Positions 30,242-41,873 are shown, counted from the first letter of the stretch. The stretch: DNA of 64,000 nucleotides from Bombyx mori (GCF_030269925.1 NC_085127.1:6703501-6767500), one strand, 5' to 3'. The notes: a model not told the origin generated them from the sequence alone. Program-made: numbers and translations.

Positions 30242-31303
30242 CTAGCTGACCTGGCAAACGTTATGTTGCCTTAAATAAGATTTCTAGGGAAATTCTAGTG
30301 TAGAAAAAAAACCTCATTCAACCACATAATAAGGAACTTCGTTCCAAAAAACATGGCTGAAAAATGTACAGTGAGTAAGACAGGAGACCGGCTTCGTCCT
30401 CATCCCTACTACGTGATGTTTGCTGGATGAATGATGACACCTGGCGGGGAAAACTGATCGATTGATAGTTGACCAGTAGTCGACCGGCGAGGGTAGGAGA
30501 TCAAATTGAATTTAAAAAAAATCATAATTAAAATAACTTGAAATTATAAACTCTGAATAAGAATTTATCGTACTACAATTATAATATTTGATTGGCATCT
30601 TGCAACCTTATCGGATCTGTACATAGAATAAAAAAAATAAAAATCGAGATGGCAAAATAGAGGTTGATCGTATAAGAGTGATAATTGAGAGTAATATGAT
30701 TTTTTTAATTTTAAGTCATGACAAAATAATAAAAAAAACTGGCCAATAAAATTAAAGTTTATAATTAACAAATAAAATTAGGGGTTGATCGTAGAGGGGT
30801 GAAAATTCAGAGTAATATGAATTTTTTTATTCTAAGTCATGACAAAATAAAAACAAAATTCTTGCAAAAAAAATAAAGTTTTTAATTAACAAATAAAAAA
30901 TAAGGGTTGATCGTAGAGAGGTGAAAAATTCAGAGGAATATGAATTTTTCTATTCTAAGTCATGACAAAATAAAAACAAAATTCTTGAACAAAAAATTAA
31001 GTTTTTAATTAAGAAATAAAAAATAAGGGTTGATAGAAGAGAGGTGAAAATTTAGAGTTGTATGGTTTTTTTGTATGCTGTATCATCAAAAATAAAAACA
31101 AAAAATTTTGTCTAAAAAATAAAAAATAAATTTTGGGGTGGACCACCCTTAACATTTGAATTTTGAAATTTGGGGATGAAAAATAGATGTTGTCCGATTC
31201 TCTACCCTAGCCTATATGCACGCTAAGATTCACGAAAATCAATCGAGCCGTTTCGGAGGAGTTCAATCACGCACACCGTGACACGAGAATTTTACATATT
31301 AGA
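30242..31303 (-). mobile_element. Helitron carrying an internal tandem repeat
   Basis: On the minus strand it starts tctaatatgtaaaattctcg after an A (31303) and ends in cgtttgccaggtcagctag at 30242, both typical Helitron end sequences in insects. The base after the end is C, not the expected T. Near the 5' end is the widespread gaaacggctcgattgatttt motif. The interior is mainly a 121-bp tandem repeat. No Rep/helicase frame, so non-autonomous. Confidence 0.65.
30662..31125 (-). repeat. About 121-bp tandem repeat, four units
   Basis: Units begin at about 30662, 30782, 30904 and 31026, each with ggttgatcgtaga-like starts and a ctaagtcatgacaaaataa block. The two middle units are most alike; the outer two have diverged. 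It lies wholly within the Helitron. Confidence 0.8.
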
Positions 31304-31304
31304 T

Positions 31305-31705
31305 TTAACTAAAGTGGCGGATGAAAGGCGATTGCATGCAGCAGAGATGCGAATGTTGCGATGGATGTATGGAGTAACGACAATGGATAGAATACGGAAT
31401 GAATATGTTAGAGGAAGTCTGAAAGTGGCACCTGTGACAGAGAAGCTGAGAAGTGCGCGTTTGGAATGGTATGGACATGTGATGAGACGAGATGAAAATG
31501 AGGTTGGTAAGAAAATGTTAACTATGAATGTGGAAGGATATAGAGGAAGAGGTAGACCTAAGAAGAAATGGATGGATTGCGTGAAAGACGATATGGGTAA
31601 GAGGGGAGTGAGCGAAGAAATGGTATATGATAAAAGAGTATGGAAGGAGAAAACATGTTGCGCCGACCCCAGGTAACTGGGAGAAGGGCAGGATCATCAT
31701 CATCA
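31305..31705 (+). mobile_element. RTE-type LINE, 3' end fragment
   Basis: One open frame (to the stop at 31674) codes for the C-terminal tail: AEMRMLRWMYGVTTMD, then EWYGHVMRRDE, then RGRPKKKWMDCVKDDM, ending CCADPR. A short 3' UTR ends in an atc microsatellite (31693-31710), as RTE elements do. 5'-truncated where the Helitron begins. Confidence 0.8.
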
Positions 31706-31985
31706 TCATCATTTCAGCCTGTCTTCTGTCCACTGCTGAACATAGGCCTCTCCAACTGATGTCCAGTGCGGCCGGTCCGTTGCCACCTGCATCCAACGTG
31801 ACCCAGCAATTTTCACCAGGTCGTCGGTCCATCTGGTAGGTGGCCGTCCCACACTGCGTTTGCCAGTACGTGGTCTCCACTCGAGGATCTTTCTGCCCCA
31901 TCGGCCGTCCGATCTTCGCGCTATGTGGCCAGCCCACTGCCACTTCAGCTTGCTAATCCTACGGGCAGGATAATGATGATGAATG
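31706..31985 (-). mobile_element. RTE-type LINE, 3' end fragment, second family
   Basis: The minus strand encodes KLKWQWAGHIARR, RPRTGKRSVGRPPTRW and GEAYVQQW, the C-terminal tail of another RTE-like family. It meets the previous fragment tail to tail across the shared atc/gat microsatellite. Confidence 0.8.
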
Positions 31986-32009
31986 ATGATAATCATTTAA
32001 CATCTATCT

Positions 32010-32258
32010 ATTTATCAACCTACACACGCCCTCTGTTGGACATAGGCCTCCCCTAGACCTCGTCACAACGACCGACCCTGTGCTGCCTGCATCCAGTGAA
32101 TTGCCGTGACCTTCAACAGAGAAACGGTCCATCTTGTGGGAAGCCTACTCACGCTGCGTCTTCTGGTATGCGGTCGCTACTCGAGAACTTTTCAGCCCCA
32201 GCGGGCATTTATTCTACGAGCAATGTGCTCTGTCCACGGCCACTTCGACCTTCCCCGA
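32010..32258 (-). mobile_element. RTE-type LINE, diverged 3' fragment
   Basis: Nucleotide similarity to 541-760 and 31706-31985 (gacataggcctcccc, gtgctgcctgcatcca, cggtcgctactcgagaac). Frame broken by several changes. Confidence 0.7.
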
Positions 32259-33836
32259 CCCCTTCATCCCTTGGGATGTCGGTTATCATGGTTTTCCTGC
32301 GAATATCATTCCTGATTAGATCTCGCATGGGAAACTTCAAGCATAGACTTGTCCATTGCACTTTGGATGAATTCTTCTTCTTCTACATATGCTATGTACG
32401 CACTAGAGTTCGGAATAAATAAAAATTCTACCGAAGTACAAATTGACACTGTATTAGCACTTAGAACACTTAATAAGCGCTTTCAAATTCTGCTTCTTTC
32501 GCTTCACTTCAGGTGATCCGATCGCTGTTTCGCTTCGAGTAGTTCCGATTACTAAATGACTTCGTGACATTCCTGCAACGCTTTTATAGTCGATACGACA
32601 TTCCTAGAATTATCGAGAACATTCCTCACAAGTCGAGTCTTGTCATTTGACAACAGATGGCGTTGTACTTCTCGAGTGTTCTTGATCTCACTACCTAGTT
32701 CTTTTGATATTATTTTCTGCTATTCGACGATAGATGGCGTTGCTCTTATCAGCGTAACAACATTATCAAATAACCATTTAATTTTAAGATAGAAATTCAA
32801 AAAAGAAAGAAAAGTTACATTAACTGATGTTAAAAGTAATGAATGAGCCGTATAGCTCTGCAAAATAACGCGCTGCCCTATGCTTATATTATAAACACCA
32901 TTCATCCTACTTAGACCAGTTCCGCATCGCCAAGTAAATTTACATTTAACGAAAATATATGTGCCGCTTTCGGCTTATTAGACGTAGTAGAGAAGTCATG
33001 AATTCTTGTGTGTAGATTAGGCGGAAGGGGGCTAGGGGGAAAAAACATCTATAGTTTTCTGTAGACTTCTTTTAAAGACTTCAACTTTTTTGTTGCCTTA
33101 GCATGCGTCTCCTTAATGGTGGGAGATTACCGTCGTTCCTTATTTGAAAGATTTCAACGTTGTTTTGTGGCACCGTCGCACGACATCAGTATCAAGGACA
33201 TAGTCAATCCCCTGCCTACCACTAGTTATATCAGCCAAACACGGGTAAATAGAGACTGCAATCATGATGTATAGAATTATAGACCAATGAAACAAATTCA
33301 AATCTATATTCTAATGTTGCTTGTAAGCATATTATGTACAACTTAACATCCTACCTACCTGATTTCTAGTATTTGTGGTCGACAAAACATGGAAAAACCT
33401 ACCCATAACAATTTAAAAAAAATCTCCAAATTAACTAGATATCCCCAACACTATGTGTATCCCATCCCCAATATCAGTGACTTTCAAATAAAAAACGTTG
33501 ATTAATATTTAGAGAATACTTTGGATTTTGGTATGCACGGCTTATTCGTTTAGTCATGTCATTCTTCTACACGTTTTGTTCGCATTATAAATATAAATCT
33601 CGTTAAAATGAAAATAAAAGCATAGTAATCGTCTTACTATCTCTAAAGATCCGATAGTTCCGCTTTGTTTTCGAACATTTTTAGTCTCGCCCAAGTCTTC
33701 ACCAAGAACAAGTAAAACTTTAAAACTTCAACAACGTTTTCACCTCTCTGCTACCGTTGGAACTCTGCCACGGTAATTCAAATCGTTCGTGATTCTGCGA
33801 CGATTTTTCAATTCTGTTCGATATCTGCATTGCATC
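32259..33836. other. Unassigned
   Basis: No gene recognised. The stretch 32490-32750 is less AT-rich and repeats an agatggcgttg motif about 80 bp apart, perhaps an old repeat. The rest is AT-rich. Confidence 0.4.
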
Positions 33837-34087
33837 TTTTTTTTAATGTTTAGATGTGTGGACGAGCTCACAGCCAGGTGGGCACCTGGTGTTAAGTGGT
33901 TACTGGAGCCCATAGACATTTACAACGTAAATGCGCCACCCACCTTGAGATATAAGTTCTAAGGTCTCAGTATAGTTACAACGGCTGCCCCACCCTTCAA
34001 GCCGAAACGCATTACTGCTTCACGGCAGAAATAGGCGGGGTGGTGGTGCCTACCCGTGCGGACTCACATGAGGTCCTACCACCAGTA
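33837..34087 (-). mobile_element. Bm1-type SINE, headless class
   Basis: Full body; a small duplication (cagccaggtgggcacctgg) near 33872. Normal 5' boundary. Confidence 0.9.
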
Positions 34088-34451
34088 GGTAGTATCTTGT
34101 TTCATTGTGATTACGAATTCGATTTACTTATAATGAAAATATGTACCTTATGTAGGTAGGTAAGTTTTAGGTTGTCAGTTTTTATTGGTCATTTGTCGGC
34201 ACCGCGTAGGAAGTCAGATCGGCACATTTACGACAAATTTGTTGTTGACAAACTTTTCTCAAGATTTATATATCCTTCTTTTGTGATCGAACACAAACTT
34301 TTTGTTCCAATATTTCCGGCGATACACAGCTGTGAAGCGAATGAAGCAAAAAATTGTCTAGTAATTTTATTGAGCCATTGGCAAAAAGTACGTGGATTTA
34401 AAAAAAAAAGGACGATTCATAAGAAAGATAGAGCAATAAACATACTAAGTA
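34088..34451. other. Unassigned between SINEs
   Basis: A 94-codon plus-strand frame (34172-34456) has no domain I recognise. Not called as a gene. Confidence 0.35.
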
Positions 34452-34677
34452 GATAGACGTGGACGTGCTCATAGCCTACCTGGTGTTAAGTGATTACCGG
34501 AGCCCATAGACATTAGCAACATAAAGCCACCACTCACTTTAAGACACGAGTTTCAAGTCTCGGTTTCATAAAACGACTGTCTCACCCTTCAAATTGAAAC
34601 ACATCACTGTTTGTCGGCAGAAATAGTCGGGATCGTACCTACCCATGCAAACGCAAAATACGCCCTGCCACTAAGAT
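34452..34677 (-). mobile_element. Bm1-type SINE, old and diverged
   Basis: Recognisable along its length (cacctggtgttaagtg-like, gagcccatagacatt) but with many substitutions and no clear tail. Confidence 0.75.
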
Positions 34678-34758
34678 ACATTAAAATGTAATGATAAATT
34701 TTATAGGTACTGAATTATATAATGTTTGTAATCATCATAATGTCATCAGACCGTCTGT

Positions 34759-35005
34759 TACTGGTGGTAGGACTTCTTGTGAGTCCGCGCGCGTGGGTAC
34801 CACCACCTTGCCTATTTCTGCCGTAAAGCAGTAATGCGTTTCGGTTTGAAGGTTGGGGCAGCCGTTTTAACTATACTTGAGACCTTAGAACTTATATCTC
34901 AACGTGGATGACGCCTTTACGTTGTAGATGTCTATGGGCTCCGGTAACCACTTAGCACCATGTGGGCTGTGAACTCGTTCACCCATATAAGCAATAAATA
35001 AAAAA
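34759..35005 (+). mobile_element. Bm1-type SINE, headless class
   Basis: tactggtggtaggactt start, full body, aataaataaaaaa end. Inverted relative to the two preceding copies. Confidence 0.9.
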
Positions 35006-35571
35006 GCTCGCACCTGCGACTCAGTTACTCAGCTAACGGATAAATTTATTATTATCGAAATACTAAATAAAAAAACTCAACCAACTCTCCCTTTTAAAAA
35101 TGTTACTTTTGTTAATTAAATCTGTATTAATTACTTCAAAATCACTTTTACGGCTTAATCTCACTTTATTATTTCAATGTTTCGAATACTCTACAGCTTT
35201 CGTGGTTACAGACTGGTAAGTTTTAATTATATCTACGAAAATATTATTTTATTACATTCTATACTTCGTGCAAACACTAGGGTGACGAACAGACCTCTGT
35301 TTCCTCTTTTTCTGTATGTAATTGTTGACATATAGCTTGGGGTCAGGTAACTGTTTGTGAAATCAAACTATAAATATATTATAGCATATGACTAATGCTG
35401 CGTGAGTTATTTAAGCTAATATAATAAGCTGCAACGATACAAAAAAATACCTTCAAACATTAAAAAAAACTGGCGTCTAAATACGCATTCTGCTATATGA
35501 TGACCAAACTATTAATAGATACTAGACCACAGAAAACATTTATTTGAGTGTGTCTCAAAGATTATGGAATA
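35006..35571. other. AT-rich, no feature seen
   Basis: Nothing recognised. Confidence 0.45.
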
Positions 35572-35820
35572 TCTATACTAATATATCAATCTACAGTGGT
35601 TTTTACGGATGTTCCGTTATAACTACTGGACCATGCATCCGATTGACTTGAAACTTGGTATCCATGTAGAAAATACTTGTACTTAATGGATAGGCTAATA
35701 TTTATATGAGTGTTTGACTCCTTACACCAGTTGCGGGGCGTTAATGATGAGAATCTTTGTGAGGGTGAGAAATAATTATGTTAATTTTAATTACCAAGCG
35801 AATTGGACGGGTACAGCTAG
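35572..35820 (+). mobile_element. Non-autonomous Helitron
   Basis: tctatactaatatatcaatc after A, and gacgggtacagctag at the end. A close relative is at 45940-46188. The next Helitron starts at the following base. Confidence 0.65.
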
Positions 35821-35990
35821 TCTATACTAATATTATAAAGCTTAAGAGTTTGTTTGTTTGCTTGAACGTGCTAATCTCAGAAACTCCTGGTTCGATTTCA
35901 AAAAATCTTTCTGTGTTAGATAGCACATTTCTTGAGGAAGGCTACATAACATCACGGTAAGACCAATACAAATAGAGCACCAATAAAGAA
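35821..35990 (+). mobile_element. Second Helitron 5' end, abutting the first
   Basis: It starts tctatactaatattataaag immediately after the CTAG of the preceding copy. The body is of a different subfamily (cttgaacgtgctaatctcag). I see no 3' end before the SINE at 36025, so the right limit is approximate. Confidence 0.5.
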
Positions 35991-36024
35991 TGTTTCAAAA
36001 TAGGGGTTTAAATAGCTCCTTAAA

Positions 36025-36255
36025 ATTTTTTTATTTTTTATTTCTTAGATGGGTGGACGAGCTCACAGCCCACCTGGTGTTAAGTGGTTACTGGAGCCCA
36101 TAGATAGCCACAATGTAAATGCGCCACCCATCTTGAGATATAAGCTCTAAGGTCTCAAGTATCGTTACAACGGCTGCTCCACCCTTCAAACCGTAACGCA
36201 TCACTGCTTCACGGCACAAATAGGTGGGGCGGCACTAGAGGTCCTACCACCAGTA
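36025..36255 (-). mobile_element. Bm1-type SINE with small internal deletion
   Basis: Normal T tract and 5' boundary. About 20 bp around 36230 (the tacctacccgcgcggactc block) are missing. Confidence 0.88.
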
Positions 36256-36329
36256 AGATGGCAGTACTTTTTACGTAAATGAAGTGGAAGGTAAAATTTT
36301 GCGTTATGCCATAGTAACTATTCCACGGG

Positions 36330-36585
36330 GACGGAGTTTCGGGCAAAAGCTAATCGTATAATAAGATAAACGTCGATGTTAATACATTGAATTTCCAATT
36401 GCATTAGCACGGCTTGCACCAGATCCAGCCGTGAAATAAGATCAAGGGACTTATTCGAATCGTAAACATTAGTATCGCAAACAGGATAAAATACATTGAA
36501 TATTACTAAAGTAGGGTGGGATTTGAGCCCACTCGTGCCTCTCGATGTACAAGGAATATTCCTCATTGAGCCAGCCCAATGAACT
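36330..36585 (-). mobile_element. Candidate tRNA-derived SINE
   Basis: The minus strand reads a tRNA-like head at 36585-36514 with an A-box-like tggctcaatgagg and a B-box-like gggctcaaatccc. An AT-rich body follows. It cannot fold as a normal tRNA with a good acceptor stem. Boundaries beyond the head are estimates. Confidence 0.4.
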
Positions 36586-36667
36586 GTGAACTGGATAACA
36601 TGAATGTCTGTCTCACAATGTATGCTTGAATACCTTAAGGCGGGCTTAGAAAGACTTTATCGTTAAT

Positions 36668-36893
36668 TCTGTATATAAATAAAAAACTACTCGTATTTTT
36701 GCTCCAAATAATGACAATCGAATGCTTGTCTTGATTTACAATTTTTGTCTGTCTGTCACTTTGTTCCGGCTAATCTCTGGAACGGCTGGACCGATTTTGA
36801 CGAGACTTTCACTGTAGCTGATGATATAAGGAGTAACTTAGGCTACTTTTTTTAGACTAGCTTCGCCCCGCGGCGTCACCCGCGGTACGACAA
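36668..36893 (+). mobile_element. Interspersed repeat fragment, family unknown
   Basis: It carries tggaacggctggaccgattttgacgag and a GC-rich end (cgccccgcggcgtcacccgcgg), phrases common to lepidopteran dispersed repeats. It abuts the following Helitron. Confidence 0.4.
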
Positions 36894-37243
36894 TCTCTAT
36901 ATATAAAAATGAATTGCTGTTCGTTAGTCTCGCTAAAACTCGAGAACAGCTGGACAGATTTGGCTAATTTTGGTCTTGAATTATTTGTGGAAGTCCAGAG
37001 AAGGTTTAAACGGCAGATAAATATGAAAATGCTTGGAATTAAATAAAAATGATCATTTTGTTTTCATTCATTCACGGATTCATTTTGTTTGTTTTAAGTT
37101 TATTTTATAAAAAAGTTTGGTCATTTATTTATCGATTGAGGCACTACGAAGTCTGCCGGGTAGCTGACCCGTAACTAATAATATTGAATAAAACTAACAA
37201 TAAAATTTAATGCTTAAGAAGCGAAGCGAGGACGGGTCGCTAG
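36894..37243 (+). mobile_element. Non-autonomous Helitron
   Basis: A|tctctatatataaaaatgaa at the start and gacgggtcgctag|T at the end. The first 150 bp match the minus-strand copy at 63714-63940. The cggcactacgaag-type block near 37140 is in the 3' half. No coding frame. Confidence 0.7.
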
Positions 37244-37708
37244 TCATCAATATATTTTTAATATATGCGTGTTTCATTCGTGTTTTTATTTTGACTTCCT
37301 TATCTCGTCGTACTATAACTTCTCAAAAAAAATTCTGCACAGTTTAATTTGAAAACTCGTAAATCCGATTCAATAACGACATTCACGGCGACTGATCAAC
37401 AAAGTTTCAAGGGAAAAAGTATTATTATACTCGACGCAAACTTTTGCAATACAAACCTGTTAATAATGAAATATGCCGTCGCCTTCGATCAGACGGCAAG
37501 TCTTCCTGTTTGCGAAAAGTTTTATAACGGAAAAATACGGAAAAATAAAAGGGAACAGCTCAGCTCACATATACAGCGCGACGCTGTATCTGGATAAATA
37601 CAATTTACGTTCGACTGTCGATTTACGATGGCTGTAAAACAGATTTTGATACGTGTACGTAAACCGCATACAAAGTTTTAAATTTGACGTTTAATATATA
37701 TATATATA
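37244..37708. other. Unassigned
   Basis: An 82-codon frame (37349-37597) has no recognisable domain. A TA microsatellite lies near 37695. Confidence 0.35.
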
Positions 37709-37734
37709 TTTTTTTTATTGCTTAGAGGGGTGGA
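37709..37734 (-). mobile_element. Bm1-type SINE, 26-bp 3' stub
   Basis: Only tttttttattgcttaga plus ggggtggac is present, an extreme 5' truncation. Confidence 0.6.
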
Positions 37735-37836
37735 CTTAACGAGTATACTCACTCGGCTTTAAGCGAATTTCATTTAACCTAAATATTGAAATTACGTCTG
37801 TGATGCGATTTACAATTTGAATTTTTTTATAAAACA

Positions 37837-38061
37837 CTAGCGGCCCGCTCCGGCTCCGCTCGGGTCTTTAACAAAAATTCCGACGACGTTGTTTTATTTT
37901 TTTAAATAAAAGAACACTTATTGCGACATAACTATAATAGTTAGACATATGCTGTCGCGACACTTTTTGTAAATAATAATGTGTTCTACAAAGTCGTAGT
38001 ACATTATTTTAGTCTATCATCAATAATTTTCGTAATAATTATGATGAAAAGCAAAATTAGA
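37837..38061 (-). mobile_element. Helitron-like element
   Basis: The 3' terminus is clear: ctagcggcccgctccggctc read on the plus strand, after an A. The 5' limit near 38061 is a guess from a tc start after A. Confidence 0.5.
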
Positions 38062-38292
38062 TTACATTAATTAATAAATAGTACGGGACAAATATTCTTA
38101 AGAGAATTTAGGTGATAAAGTGTAAAAGCGAAATTACGTTTCGGGGATCTTAATCGATCGATTAAATAAAACCAAATAAATAAACATATTTTATGTTTTC
38201 CGGTATAGACAGACGAGCATAATATTATTATGGCCCACATATTGGTTTGACTCACAGTACGGTTGGTCCGTCAGCTCAGGGTCGCTCAGTGA

Positions 38293-38640
38293 GCCATGGA
38301 AAGAGCCATGCTCGGAGTTTCTCTGAAGAATAAAATCCGGAATGAAGTTATTCGACAGAGAACTAAAGTCATCGACATAGCTCAAAAAGTCAGCAAGCTG
38401 AAGTGGCAGCGGACTGGCCATATATGCCGTAGAGCTGACGATCGCTGGAGCAGACGGGTCCTCGAGTGGAGATCGCGCAGGGAAGACGTAAAGTGGGAAC
38501 CCCCTGGCTAGGTGGTGCGATGACCTCCGAACGGTGGCCGGCAAGAAGTGGATGAGGAGAGCCATAGACCGGACTCAGTGGTGTGGATTGGGAGAGGCCT
38601 GTGTCCAGCAGTGGACGACTGTGGGCTGTGATGATGATAT
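38293..38640 (+). mobile_element. RTE-type LINE, 3' end fragment
   Basis: Frame from 38296 reads LGVSLKNKIRNEVIRQRTKV, then SKLKWQRTGHICRR and RRVLEWRSR, before a shift and stop. Homology continues in another frame to gtgtccagcagtggac and a gatgatgat tail. Confidence 0.78.
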
Positions 38641-38739
38641 ATTGGTAAGTAGTCACCGTCGTTAAGGGGCATCAACAATGGCACAGGCTCAGCCAAGCTA
38701 ACCTTACTACTGAGGACGCTCTTCAAAAATCGATTGAAA

Positions 38740-39184
38740 AAGGACATGGTATAAACGCTCAAGAAACACTGTAGTGGAGAGCTCATAGCAGAGTCGGATC
38801 TTTTAGAACCTCTGGGTCTGCGTAGGGACATCGGTTCCCTCTGTATTTTGCACCATATGTTCCATGGGGAGTGCACTAAGGAATTGTTTGAGGTGATACC
38901 ATCATCTCGTTTTTACCATCGCACCGCCCGCCACCGGAGTAGAGTTCATCCATACTACCTGGAGCCACTGCGTTCATCCACAGTGCGTTTCCAGAGATCT
39001 TTTTTGCCACGTACCATCCGGCTTTGGAATGAGCTCCTCTCCAAGGTGTTTCCCGACTGCTATGACATATCCTTCTTCAAACGAGGCTTGTGGAGAGTAA
39101 GCATTGCTGAAGTTCATGGGCGACGGTAGCCACTCACCATCAGGTGGACCCTATGCTCGTCTGCCAACAAAGGCAATAAAAAAA
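38740..39184 (+). mobile_element. CR1-like LINE, longest 3' fragment
   Basis: It codes for LEPLGLRRDIGSLCI, then HRTARHRSRVHPYYLEPLR, LPRTIRLWNELL and FPDCYDISFFKRGLW, the C-terminus of a CR1/jockey-superfamily ORF2. The usual ggtaggcagcggcttgg block is deleted. The A tail is at 39178-39184. A short reversed piece of the same family follows at about 39186-39255. Confidence 0.8.
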
Positions 39185-39255
39185 AGAATAACTCTGCTTC
39201 GATAACGGGCAATGTGATGGTAAAAAGTACTAAAAAGAGACGAAGGGATAATTCA

Positions 39256-40301
39256 GAGCACTCCCCGTGAAACGCGCCGGGCAAACGTTTTTTCAGTACG
39301 TGTTTTAAATAAGTTATACAGTTGAAAAAAATGTAGTAAAATTACTCTAAGATTACCAACGATAGCTCACGCAACATAATCTTAGATACCTACATATTTC
39401 GTTATCACAAAAATATGTTCTACGAACGAAATGACGATATTATCTTTCAACGCAGCTCGTTTTCATTGTCAAAAATTTATTTGCCTAAAGCAAAACTTAC
39501 ATAGAAAATGTGGGTATAATACAATTTTACTGTTCACATAAAATATCGTGGACTAAGCTGAGTGACAATTCTGAGTGACTTTACAGGCATTAGAGTTTAT
39601 GGTCCGATTGAATGCAAGGAAGATGTACAGTTTCTTTAGCTGGGTATTTTTGTTCATCGACTATATGCTTGTTTGGTACTTCGTTTTAAGCATTTATTAT
39701 TGATTTACTAAGACGATTTAAAGGAATTAGTACTGGTCAAATTGTTTTTCACATGGCGATACATGTTTGAATTTTTTAATAAATAAGAAAATTACTAACA
39801 ATAATGTCGTTCCTTTAATCACAACTTGAACTTTATATTTTTAATAATACAATTATAGTGAAAACACAATTAAGTCACGCTTTGTTTTCGATAGTAGATA
39901 AGCGTGCTGTCCACAGAATAAATTATTTAAAATTTGATATTTTGAACGTTAATAAAATTTGATTTTTAAATTGTTTAAAAGTAAAAAAAAGTAAAAGGTG
40001 TCAACATATTATTAAATTCTGTAAATTTTATATTAATATTGATGGATATCAAAATGTTTATATAAATTCACTTATCAATTTTTATTAAACCTTTTTAGAA
40101 CTTTTAATAGAATTTTCTACATTTGAAACTAATAAATTGTATCTATATTGGTACACAGATTTTTTTAGCAAAACAAAATTAAATGTCTGATATTTTCTGA
40201 AGTCGTAACTGGTTTTATTTTACTATTTTATTTTTAGGTAATCTCAATGAAACTTTTTTTTTTTATAAACGGTAGTTAACACACTTTTCAAATAGATATT
40301 T
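39256..40301. other. AT-rich, no feature seen
   Basis: About 1 kb of AT-rich sequence without recognisable content. Confidence 0.5.
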
Positions 40302-40741
40302 TCTTTTTTATTGCTTAGATGGGTGGACGAGCTCACAGCCCTCCTGGCATTAAGTGGTTACCGGAGCCCATAGACATCTACAACGTATATGCCGCCATCC
40401 ACCTTGAAATATGAGTTCTAAGGTCTTAGTATAGTTACAACGGCTGCCCAACCCTTCAAGCCGAAACGCATCACTGCTTCACGGCAGAAACAAGCACGGC
40501 GGTGGTACCAAGCCGTGCGGACTCACAAGATGTCCTACCATCAGTAACTACGCAAATTTTAATTTTGAAGGTTTAATTTTTATAACACGGTGTTATTCCT
40601 TCACCGCGGAAGTTAATCGTAAACATTTGTTAAGTAACTACATATCTTATTAGATTAATTGGTACCTGCCAGCGGGATTCACTGGTGCATCGTAAGATAC
40701 GAATTCACTGAACGTCACATCCTTTAGGTCATGACAGCTTC
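40302..40741 (-). mobile_element. Bm1-type SINE with tRNA-like head, full length
   Basis: Beyond the common 5' boundary the element continues through the middle segment (gcaaattttaattttg) to a decayed tRNA-like head ending near tttaggtcatgacagctt. About 440 bp. Confidence 0.85.
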
Positions 40742-40871
40742 TAATAATATCTTATGAATGTCTGTCGAATAACTGCGGAAACGAATGACTACGAAAGCTG
40801 TCGAGTGTCCGAAAGGGAAATAGTAAAATTAAGGTAAAAGCAATTTTTATTACATTTAAATATGTACTATC

Positions 40872-41153
40872 AGAGTAGAGTTCATCCATAATGCCTGGAG
40901 CCACTGCGGTCATCCACAGTGCGCCTGCGGAGGTCTTTTTTGCCACGTACCATCCGGCTATGGAATGAGTTCCCCTCCACGGTGTTTCCCGAGCGCTAAG
41001 ACATGGCCTTCCTCAAACAAGGCTTGCGGAGAGTATTAAGCGGTAGGCAGCGGCTTGGCTCGGCCCCTGGCATTACTGATGTCCATAGGCGACGGTAACC
41101 ACTCACCATCAGGTGGGTCGTGTGCTCGTCTGCTTACAAGGGCAATAAAAAAA
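40872..41153 (+). mobile_element. CR1-like LINE, 3' end fragment
   Basis: agagtagagttcatccataa to ggcaataaaaaaa, including the complete ggtaggcagcggcttggc block. Confidence 0.82.
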
Positions 41154-41727
41154 TATAAAAAAAAATAACAAATACATAATGTTAAAAAAGTTAATATTAG
41201 AACGCTACCTTTTAATCAGATATCATCAAATTTTTCGTTCAGCGCAAAAAGAATATTGAACACGACTAATCTAAAACACAACACCCTAAAGCTCACATCT
41301 CACTCTAACATTTTGAAATACAGTAAGCGAGATCGAGAGAGACAGAAATAGCCAGAAATGGTTTATAGATTCCGATTGGAGATAGTCTGAAAGAATAGTT
41401 CATTAAGACTTCGCAAACGTAGACTTGTCGAATGGAAAATTGAAAATCGTACCTACTTTTTACTGCTCCAGAGCTCTTTGTTATACTTCTATTATTCGAA
41501 TGTAAATAAAAATGTATTTTATAAACATCGTTCACGCGTTACGTGATATTGATTACATATTTTATTTATTTATATGAAATAACGAAACGACAAAGTTTTC
41601 TCTAGTTTTTTACTACAATTGAGTTGTTTTTATAATATCGACGGCGAAAAATTGGTTGGTCGTGTTATATAACGGCTGTTACATCCTTTAAGCCGGACCG
41701 AATGATTGATTCGCCGATTGTTTTTTT
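41154..41727. other. AT-rich, no feature seen
   Basis: Nothing recognised. Confidence 0.45.
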
Positions 41728-41873
41728 TCCTAGTATACAGACGAGCATACGGCCTACTTGATGATGAGCGGTTACCGTCGCCCATTGACTTCAGCAATGC
41801 CAAGGGCAGAGCCAAGCCGCTGCCTACCGCTAGAAGCCGCTGCCTACCGCTCCAAGCTGCTGCCTACCGTTTC
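41728..41873 (-). mobile_element. CR1-like LINE 3' end with triplicated 5' edge
   Basis: A minus-strand copy whose 5' edge consists of three 20-bp tandem units (41814-41833, 41834-41853, 41854-41873) of aagccgctgcctaccgctag type. Other family members carry the unit once. Confidence 0.78.

Noticed and set aside
30662..31125. CRISPR-like array
   Set aside because: Units are 121 bp, AT-rich and continuous without spacers, in a eukaryotic Helitron.
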